Below are positions 58,097 to 64,000 of a DNA stretch of 64,000 bases, piece by piece. The position numbers and the translations under genes were made by a program. A model generated the notes under the pieces. It searched no databases. It saw only the letters and a program-made list of their open reading frames with translations, and was not told the origin of the DNA. The DNA is from VRUE01 sp963762205. Lineage in GTDB: Bacteria > Actinomycetota > Thermoleophilia > Solirubrobacterales > 70-9. Numbering within the stretch: the first letter of the stretch is position 1; each line of letters begins with the position of its first letter. The DNA lies in contig CAVXJZ010000004.1 of NCBI GenBank assembly GCA_963762205.1, positions 62,001 to 126,000 of the forward strand. Direction: 5' to 3'.

Positions 58097-58767
58097 GCGC
58101 GCTGGCGGAATTGGTCGCCGAGCTGCCGCCGGAGCTGCGTGGGCGGGCCCTGACCCACGCGACCTGGACCGAGGAGCGGGCCGACTCCTACGAGCGGCTC
58201 GCCTATCTCGGCGACAGCGTCCTGGCGCTGGCGGTCGCCGCCGACCTGATCGACCGCCATCCGACCGTCGACGCCGGCGGGCTGACCAAGATCCACAACC
58301 AGGCCGTCAGCGGCGTCGCCTGCACCGAGGTGGGGCGGGCGCTCGGCGTGCCCGAGATGCTGCACGGGGCGGAGCCGGGAAGCGAGCCGGCGATCCCCGC
58401 CCGGGTGCTGCTCGAGGGGGCCCGCGCCGTGCCCGAGGTGACCGAGGCCCTGATCGGCGCCTGCTTCCTCGCCTTCGGCTTCGAGCGCACCGGCGCTGCG
58501 GTGGTCGCCGCCTTCGAGGGGCAGATCGAGGCCGCCGCGGAATCGCCGGTCGACTTCAAGTCGGCGTTGCAGGAGCTGCTCGCGCAGAGGAAGGCACGCG
58601 TGGCCTACGAGGTGATCGCCGAATCCGGGCCGGCCCACCGGTGCACCTTCGAGGTCGCCGCGGTCGTCGACTCCGAGCAGGTCGGCACAGGGCGCGGCCG
58701 GAGCAAGAAGGTGGCCGAGCAGGCGGCCGCCGAGCAGGCGCTGGTCCGCATCCGGGAGCGGGGTTAG
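58093..58767 (+). CDS. rnc: Ribonuclease III
   Basis: RNase III cleaves double-stranded RNA in rRNA processing. The 224 residues from the TTG at 58093 contain the signature SYERLAYLGDSVLALAVAADL (canonical ERLEFLGDAVL), VTEALIGACFLAFGFE with catalytic acidic residues, and a C-terminal dsRNA-binding domain (FKSALQELLAQRKARVAYEV... KKVAEQAAAEQAL). The small substitutions in the signature are conservative. Confidence 0.95.
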   Translation: MSALAELVAELPPELRGRALTHATWTEERADSYERLAYLGDSVLALAVAADLIDRHPTVDAGGLTKIHNQAVSGVACTEVGRALGVPEMLHGAEPGSEPAIPARVLLEGARAVPEVTEALIGACFLAFGFERTGAAVVAAFEGQIEAAAESPVDFKSALQELLAQRKARVAYEVIAESGPAHRCTFEVAAVVDSEQVGTGRGRSKKVAEQAAAEQALVRIRERG

Positions 58768-58770
58768 GGT
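58765..58770 (+). promoter_or_regulatory. -10 box TAGGGT for leaderless smc
   Basis: TAGGGT overlaps the rnc stop codon and ends 6 nt before the smc ATG at 58777. Confidence 0.6.
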
Positions 58771-58776
58771 CAGGCC

Positions 58777-61230
58777 ATGTATCTGAGGTCGATCGAGATG
58801 AAGGGCTTCAAGTCCTTTCCCGAGCGTGCCCGCCTGGAGTTCTCACCTGGCGTCAGCGTCGTCGTCGGCCCCAATGGCTCGGGCAAGTCGAACATCACCG
58901 ACGCGGTGCTCTGGGCGCTGGGCGAGCAGAGCCCGGGCGCGATCCGCGGCGCCTCGATGCAGGACGTGATCTCGGCCGGCGGCAAGGGCGTCGGCCGGCG
59001 GCGCTCGGCCGAGGTCGAGGTCGTGATCGACAACGCCGAAGGACGGGCTGCGAGCGAGTTCTCGGAGATCTCGATCCGCCGCACGCTCGACCGGGCCGGC
59101 GAGGGCGTCTACCGGCTGAACGGCGCCCGCTGCCGGCTTTCCGACATCGTCGAGGTCCTCTCCGACACCAACCTCGGGCGCGAGATGCACTCGGTGATCA
59201 GCCAGGGGCGGGTGGAGACGATCGTCCACTCCAAGCCGCGTGAGCGGCGGCTTCTGATCGAGGAGGCGGCCGGCCTCGGCAAGCACCGCAAGCGCCGGCG
59301 GCGGGCCGAGCTCAAACTGCGAGCGGCGGGCGACAACCTCGATCGCGCCCTCGATGTCGAGCGCGAGGCGCGCGCCCGGCTGCGACCGCTCAAGCGCCAG
59401 GCTCAGGCCGCCGAGATCGGGCTGCGGATCGAGAAGGAGGAGCTGGAGCTGCGCGGGCGCCTGGTGGCCGAGGAGCTGCGCTTCGGTGCCGACCGGGCCG
59501 AGGCCGCGGAGAAGACCGCCGAGCGGGCGCGCACCCGCCGCGCCCGCCTCGACGAGTCCCTGGCGGAGGTCAGCGAGCGCCGCCGTGCGGCCGAGGAGCG
59601 CTTCGCCGACCGTGACCGGGAGCGGACCCGGGCCTGGGGGCTGCTGACCAAGCTGCGCGGCGACCAGCAGCGGATCGCGGTCCTCGCCTCGACCCTCTCG
59701 AGCCGGCAGGCCGAGCTCGCGGCCGGGCTCGAGGCGCTGCGCGCCGAGCTCGGGCCGCTGACCCTGGACCTCGGCGCCGACGGCGCGCCGCCCGCCGAGC
59801 GGGCCCGCAAGCTGGAGGACGAGCTGGGCGAGATCGAGGCGGGGCTCTCGGCGGCCGGCGACGGCCTCGCGCGGGCGCGCGCCGCGGACGCCTCCGAGTC
59901 GGCGCGGGAGACGGCGCTGGGCGCTGTCCGCAGCGGCGCCGAGCGGGCGTCCCGTCATGCCCGGCGGGCCGAGGGCCTGCTGGGCGAGCGACACCGCGAG
60001 GCCCTGCGCAAACGGTTGGCCGACGGCGAGGCGCTGCTGGCCGACGTCGAGGCCGGCGCCGCGGGGGCCGCCGCGGTCGAGGCGGCGATCCGGGCTCGGG
60101 TCGAGCGCACCGAGGGCACGATCGTCGGCGGCGAGGGAGACGGCGACGAGATCGCCGAGGAGATGCGGGCCTGCTCGAAGCGGGAGTCCGAGCTCCAGGT
60201 CGAGCTGAAGGCGGCCTCCGACGAGCTGACCACGGCCGAGGTCGAGGCCGCCCACCTGGGCGACCGCCGCGCCGAGGCGGAGAAGGAGCTGTCCGCGATC
60301 GCCGAGCGCCTCGGCGAGGAGGTCCCCCCGGCCGGGGAGCCGCTCGCCGAGGAGCAGCGGGGCGAGATCGACCGCCGGCTCGAGCGGCTCGACCGGCGCC
60401 GGGCCCAGATCGGCCCGGTCAACCCGTTGGCCGAGCGCGAGTACGAGGAGGCGCGCGAGCACGTCGAGGCGCTGCAGGCCCAGCGCGAGGACACCGAGCG
60501 CGGGATGCGCGAGCTGGAGGCGCTGATCCGCGACATCGACCGCGAGATCGAGCGCGCCTTCGAGGAGACCTTCGAGGCGACCTCGAAGAACTTCGAGGAG
60601 ATGGTCGAGCACCTCTTCCCGGGCGGGCGCGGGGCGCTGCGGCGGGTGAGCCTGAAGCCGGTGCGCGACCAGGAGCGGCCCAGCGGCGAGCAGGACGCGC
60701 CCACGGACGCCGAGCCGGAGCCCGAGGAGGAAGAGCAGCGCGAGGAGCTGGGAGTCGAGATCGAGGTCACCCCGGCCGGCAAGTCGACGCGCAAGCTCTC
60801 GCTGCTCTCCGGCGGCGAGAAGTCGCTGGTCGCGCTGGCATTCGTCTTCGCGGTGTTCCTCGCCCGGCCCTGCCCCTTCTACATCCTCGACGAGGTCGAG
60901 GCCGCCCTCGACGACGCCAACATCGACCGCTTCCTGCAGCTCGTGCGGCGCTTCTCGGATCGCGCCCAGTTCGTGATCGTCACCCACCAGAAACGGACCA
61001 TGGACGCGGCCGACGTCCTCTACGGGGTGACGATGGGCGACGACGGCGTGACCAAGGTCGTCTCGCGGCGCCTGCCGCGCGAGGACCCGCAGGAGTCCTC
61101 GGAGGGGCCGCGTCCCTTCGCCGGAATCGCGGTCGACGAGGAGCCGGACGAGCCGGCCGGCGGCGGCGTGGGCGAGCCCGCAGCGGATCCTCCAGCCGGG
61201 GCCTCGCCGGGCTCGGCGGAAGCCGCCTAG
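58777..61230 (+). CDS. smc: Chromosome-condensation ATPase Smc, short form without recognisable hinge
   Basis: The N-terminal head begins MYLRSIEMKGFKSFPERA, has Walker A VVGPNGSGKSN at residues 29-39 and the Q-loop/SQGRV strand near 142, and the helix-starting LLIEEAAGLGKHRKRRR near 160. The C-terminal head has LLSGGEKSLVALAFV (signature, residues 676-690), Walker B FYILDEVEAALDD and the D-loop. The QIGPVNPLAEREYEE block near 544 is the usual C-terminal coil end. In between are two coils of about 165 residues joined by LGPLTLDLGADGAPPAE near 325-341, with no hinge domain of about 170 residues and no zinc-hook CxxC. Total 817 residues against about 1150-1200 in most bacteria. The frame is unbroken. 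Confidence 0.9.
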   Translation: MYLRSIEMKGFKSFPERARLEFSPGVSVVVGPNGSGKSNITDAVLWALGEQSPGAIRGASMQDVISAGGKGVGRRRSAEVEVVIDNAEGRAASEFSEISIRRTLDRAGEGVYRLNGARCRLSDIVEVLSDTNLGREMHSVISQGRVETIVHSKPRERRLLIEEAAGLGKHRKRRRRAELKLRAAGDNLDRALDVEREARARLRPLKRQAQAAEIGLRIEKEELELRGRLVAEELRFGADRAEAAEKTAERARTRRARLDESLAEVSERRRAAEERFADRDRERTRAWGLLTKLRGDQQRIAVLASTLSSRQAELAAGLEALRAELGPLTLDLGADGAPPAERARKLEDELGEIEAGLSAAGDGLARARAADASESARETALGAVRSGAERASRHARRAEGLLGERHREALRKRLADGEALLADVEAGAAGAAAVEAAIRARVERTEGTIVGGEGDGDEIAEEMRACSKRESELQVELKAASDELTTAEVEAAHLGDRRAEAEKELSAIAERLGEEVPPAGEPLAEEQRGEIDRRLERLDRRRAQIGPVNPLAEREYEEAREHVEALQAQREDTERGMRELEALIRDIDREIERAFEETFEATSKNFEEMVEHLFPGGRGALRRVSLKPVRDQERPSGEQDAPTDAEPEPEEEEQREELGVEIEVTPAGKSTRKLSLLSGGEKSLVALAFVFAVFLARPCPFYILDEVEAALDDANIDRFLQLVRRFSDRAQFVIVTHQKRTMDAADVLYGVTMGDDGVTKVVSRRLPREDPQESSEGPRPFAGIAVDEEPDEPAGGGVGEPAADPPAGASPGSAEAA

Positions 61231-61283
61231 CTATCCTGAACCAGGCGTGGCTGGTGGCCGCGCTCGACCAAGAGGAGGGCGGG

Positions 61284-62719
61284 ATGGCCCAACGCCAGAT
61301 GGACAGGTTGACGTCGTTCGACACCTCGTTTTTGACCAACGAGAAATCGAACGGCCACATGGCGATCGGGGCGATCATGGTCTGCGAGGGCTCGGCGCCC
61401 AGCTACGACGACTTCGTCACCCACATCCGCAGTCGCCTGCACCTGCTTCCCCGCCTGCGCCAGAAGCTTGCCGTCCCGCCGCTCCACCTGGGCACGCCGA
61501 TGTGGGTCGACGACCCCGACTTCGACGTCCACAGGCACGTCCAGCGCGTCACCCTCCCCTCACCGGGCACCGACGCCCAGTTCCATGAGGTGATCGGCGA
61601 GTATCTCTCGCCGCCGCTCGACCGCTCCAAGCCGCTCTGGGAGCTCTGGCTCACCGACGGCTTCGAGGACGATCGCTTCGGGATCATCTACAAGACCCAC
61701 CACTCGATGGCCGACGGGATCTCGGCGACCGACGTCGGCATGCTGCTCTTCGACGTCGAGCCAAAGGACGAGATCGTCCGCACCGAGGAGCCCTGGCACC
61801 CGCAGACGCCGCCCTCCGGCGCCAGGCTGCTCGGGCTCTCGGCGAAGGGCTTCTTCGGCATGTTCGGGGGGCTCTGCGCTGGCTCTGGAATGCCGCAAAG
61901 AGCCCGCGCAAGGCCTGGAAGCGGACCTCGAACGGGGTCGTCGGCCTCTGGGAGGTCGGCTGGAACCTGACCAAGCCGGCGCCCAGGGTCGCCTTCAACA
62001 CCGACATCGGGCCCTCGCGCAGCTTCGCCTGGACGACGGGCCCGCTGGGCGACTTCAAACAGATCAAGAACGCCCTCGGGGGGACGGTAAACGACGTTAC
62101 CCTGGCGGTTGCGGGCGGCGCTCTGCGGCGCTGGCTGGAGGACCGCGACGCCGACGTGGACGAGCTCGAGCTGCAGGCCCTGGTGCCGGTCTCGGTGCGG
62201 ACCGAGAACGAGCACGGCGAGCTCGGCAACCGGCTGACGGCGATGCGCGGCCCGCTCCCGGTCCACATCGGCGATCCCCATGAGCGGCTGCGCTTCGTCA
62301 CCGCGGAGATGGAAGCGCTGAAGGCGTCCAAGCAGGCGCTCGGAGCGGAAGCGATCTGGGGCCTCAACGACTGGTTTCGCGAGTTCGCCCCACCGCTGCT
62401 GCTCAACCCGACGGCGACGATCAACTTCTCGACCCGGCTCTTCAACATGCTGGTCACGAACTTCCCGGGCCCCCAGGTCCCCTTCTACGTGCTCGGCCGC
62501 GAGCTGACCGCCGTCTACCCGATCGGGTTCCTCGCCAAGAACCACGCGCTGGCGATCGCGATGTTCAGCTACAACGGCGCCATGCACTTCGGGTTGCTCG
62601 CCGATGGCGGCACCGTGGAGGACCTGGACTCGATCGGCGGCTACATCGACGAGTCGATCCAGGAGCTGCTCGACATCGCCGGCGCCGGCGCCTCGGAGTT
62701 CAGCCCCCAGCTCGCCTAG
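61284..62719 (+). pseudogene. Wax ester synthase / diacylglycerol acyltransferase (WS/DGAT), one apparent frameshift
   Basis: WS/DGAT enzymes make triacylglycerol or wax storage lipid and are widespread in actinobacteria. The first part reads MAQRQMDRLTSFDTSFLTNE and has the catalytic THHSMADGISA (HHxxxDG) near residue 135. The frame breaks in a run of six G (61866-61871). One extra base restores LRWLWNAAKSPRKAWKRT, then VNDVTLAVAGGALRRWL, VPVSVR and NFPGPQVPFYVLGR, the usual C-terminal half. Corrected length is about 478 residues. GGAG precedes the ATG. Sequencing error in the homopolymer is the simplest reason, but slipped-strand switching is possible. Confidence 0.85.
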
Positions 62720-62725
62720 GCAACC

Positions 62726-62749
62726 TTTGCGCCCCCAGGGGGGCGCAAA
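62726..62749. repeat. Perfect 11-bp hairpin upstream of ftsY
   Basis: TTTGCGCCCCC (62726-62736) and GGGGGCGCAAA (62739-62749) form an 11-bp stem with a 2-nt loop between the acyltransferase stop and ftsY. The GCGCCC-AGGGGGGCGC core resembles bases at the gcvPA-gcvPB junction. Confidence 0.8.
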
Positions 62750-62767
62750 CCCTGGCAGCGCTACAGA

Positions 62768-62773
62768 TAGCCT
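62768..62773 (+). promoter_or_regulatory. Possible -10 box TAGCCT for ftsY
   Basis: TAGCCT ends 9 nt before the ftsY ATG at 62783, slightly farther than at other leaderless starts. Confidence 0.4.
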
Positions 62774-62782
62774 GCCGCCTCT

Positions 62783-63784
62783 ATGTCGGCGAGCTGGCAG
62801 GACATCCTCGACCTCGGCGCGCGGGAGGCGACGCCCGCGGCCGTCGCGGAGGGGGAGGCTGCCGAGCGGGGCGCCGGGGTCTTCAGGCGCCTGCGCGAGT
62901 CGCTCTCGAAGAGCCGGCGGGCGCTGACCGAGGAGATCTCGGCGAGCCTCTTCGAGCGACTCGACGACGAGGCCTGGGAGCGGCTGGAGGAGGCGCTGAT
63001 CCTCGCCGACGCCGGCGCGCCGACGACGGCGAAGGTCGTCGAGCGCCTCGAGCACGAGGTCGACGCGGGCACCGTGTCTCCCGACGGCGAGGCCGTGCGC
63101 GAGCGGCTGATCGAGATCCTCGCCGAGGTCGCCTCGACCGGGCGGGCGCCGATCGACCTGAGCGGCGAGCCGGCGGTGCTGCTGATGGTCGGCGTCAACG
63201 GGACGGGGAAGACGACGACGATCGGCAAGATCGCCTGGCACCTCTCGCGGGAGTTCGGCCTCTCGGTGATCCTCGCCGCCGCCGACACCTACCGCGCCGC
63301 GGCGGCCGAGCAGCTCGCCGAGTGGGCCGAGCGCGCCGGGGCGGACCTGATCCGCTCGGTGCCGGGTGGCGACCCGGGCGCCGTCGCCTACGACGCGATC
63401 GACGCGGCGCGGGCGCGGGGCGCCGACGTCGTCATCGTCGACACCGCCGGGCGCCTGCACACCGAGGGCAACCTGATGGAGGAGCTGGCCAAGGTCGGCC
63501 GCGTGATCGGCAAGCAGATCCCGGGCGCGCCGCACGAGACGCTGATCTCGATCGACGCCACCACCGGCCAGAACGGGCTGCGCCAGGCGCGGGTCTTCTC
63601 CGAGGCGGTCGAGGTCGACGGCGTCGTCCTGACCAAGCTCGACGGCACCGCCAAAGGCGGGATCACGCTGGCGATCGCCGACGAGTTGGGGATACCGGTG
63701 AAGCTGATCGGCACCGGCGAGACGCTCGAGGACCTCAGCCCCTTCGATCCGTCCGACTTCGCCCGGGCGCTGCTCTCAGAGTAG
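62783..63784 (+). CDS. ftsY: Signal recognition particle receptor FtsY
   Basis: FtsY is the membrane-associated GTPase that docks SRP. The 333 residues have an N domain (VFRRLRESLSKSRRALTEEI), the G1 loop MVGVNGTGKTTTIGKIAW near residue 135, the insertion-box ADTYRAAAAEQLAEW, DTAGRLHTEGNLMEEL, and LTKLDGTAKGG with the closing GTGETLEDLSPFDP. There is almost no acidic A domain. ffh follows 9 nt later. Confidence 0.96.
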   Translation: MSASWQDILDLGAREATPAAVAEGEAAERGAGVFRRLRESLSKSRRALTEEISASLFERLDDEAWERLEEALILADAGAPTTAKVVERLEHEVDAGTVSPDGEAVRERLIEILAEVASTGRAPIDLSGEPAVLLMVGVNGTGKTTTIGKIAWHLSREFGLSVILAAADTYRAAAAEQLAEWAERAGADLIRSVPGGDPGAVAYDAIDAARARGADVVIVDTAGRLHTEGNLMEELAKVGRVIGKQIPGAPHETLISIDATTGQNGLRQARVFSEAVEVDGVVLTKLDGTAKGGITLAIADELGIPVKLIGTGETLEDLSPFDPSDFARALLSE

Positions 63785-63787
63785 CCT
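63782..63787 (+). promoter_or_regulatory. -10 box TAGCCT for leaderless ffh
   Basis: TAGCCT overlaps the ftsY stop and ends 6 nt before the ffh ATG at 63794. Confidence 0.5.
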
Positions 63788-63793
63788 CAGGCG

Positions 63794-64000
63794 ATGTTCG
63801 ACCAGCTCTCAGACCGCCTCCAGGCGACCCTCTCCGAGGTTCGCAACAGGGGAACCCTGAACGAGGGCGACGTCGACGCGGCGATGCGCGAGATCCGCCT
63901 CGCTCTGCTCGAGGCCGACGTCAACTTCAAGGTCGTCAAAGCGTTCACCGCCAACCTCAAGGAGCGCTGCCTGGGCTCCGACGTGCTCGAGAGCCTCGAC
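63794..64000 (+). CDS. ffh: Signal recognition particle protein Ffh, N-terminal part (3' end outside window)
   Basis: The first 69 codons read MFDQLSDRLQATLSEVRNRG, then LNEGDVDAAMREIRLALLEADVNFKVVKAF (read in parts), the N-domain of Ffh that packs against the GTPase domain. The gene runs off the end of the window. The ftsY-ffh order is typical. Confidence 0.95.
   Translation, partial: MFDQLSDRLQATLSEVRNRGTLNEGDVDAAMREIRLALLEADVNFKVVKAFTANLKERCLGSDVLESLD

Overview
The window is a gene-dense, very GC-rich bacterial chromosome segment with about 62 genes and almost no spacer DNA. I read no tRNA, rRNA, CRISPR array, phage or IS element in it. The content points to an actinobacterium: a SepIVA-like coiled-coil protein beside coaD, DUF177-rpmF-plsX-acpP-rnc-smc-ftsY-ffh, Ku with a stand-alone LigD polymerase domain, many GTG starts, and TANNNT boxes placed 6-7 nt before start codons. 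The deep-branching class Thermoleophilia (Solirubrobacterales-like) is my best guess, but that is inference and not read directly.

Layout. 1-7081: division and cell-wall (dcw) cluster murD(partial)-ftsW-murG-murC-murB-ftsQ-ftsZ, with ftsZ behind its own promoter. 7238-12439: a GAP/SfLAP membrane protein, then a complete glycine-cleavage set gcvT-gcvH-gcvPA-gcvPB. 12445-14259 (minus): ku and a LigD-type primase/polymerase (end joining). 14322-17375: FetAB-like ABC exporter and an MFS pump. 17453-20620: trpS, scpA, scpB and an rluB-type pseudouridine synthase. 20617-21033 (minus): YjbQ. 21081-26362: aromatic pathway (chorismate mutase, HisC-type aminotransferase, DAHP synthase with an aromatic-rich leader peptide, prephenate dehydrogenase, EPSP synthase). 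26406-31311: hydrolase, enoyl-CoA hydratase, cmk, der, metK. 31315-33099 (minus): saccharopine-dehydrogenase-like enzyme and a PH-domain membrane protein. 33214-39388: priA, def, fmt, rsmB, zinc ribbon, rpe. 39415-43689 (minus): CPA1 antiporter, polysaccharide flippase, glycosyltransferase 2. 43875-47673: ribD-ribE-ribBA-ribH and rpmB. 47675-49861 (minus): MMPL/RND transporter. 49928-55489: fakA, recG, rsmD, coaD, sepIVA-like. 55493-56014 (minus): DUF177. 56035-64000: methyltransferase, rpmF, plsX, acpP, rnc, smc, WS/DGAT acyltransferase, ftsY, ffh(partial).

Themes. Genes inside operons commonly overlap by 4 nt (GTGA/ATGA), implying translational coupling. First genes of units often have TANNNT followed 6-7 nt later by the start codon and no Shine-Dalgarno, which is the architecture of leaderless mRNAs. 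Long perfect inverted repeats lie between genes and, more surprisingly, inside four coding sequences without breaking the frame (gcvPA, flippase, ribD, recG). The recG and ribD copies are visibly the same element in opposite orientation, reminiscent of in-frame palindromic elements described in Rickettsia.

Oddities. The Smc homologue is only about 817 aa, has both ATPase half-heads but no recognisable hinge, and has roughly half-length coils. Five genes (murB, fetA, the MFS pump, rluB, WS/DGAT) carry single-base frameshifts at six sites. Because murB is normally essential, consensus sequencing error is the most likely explanation.
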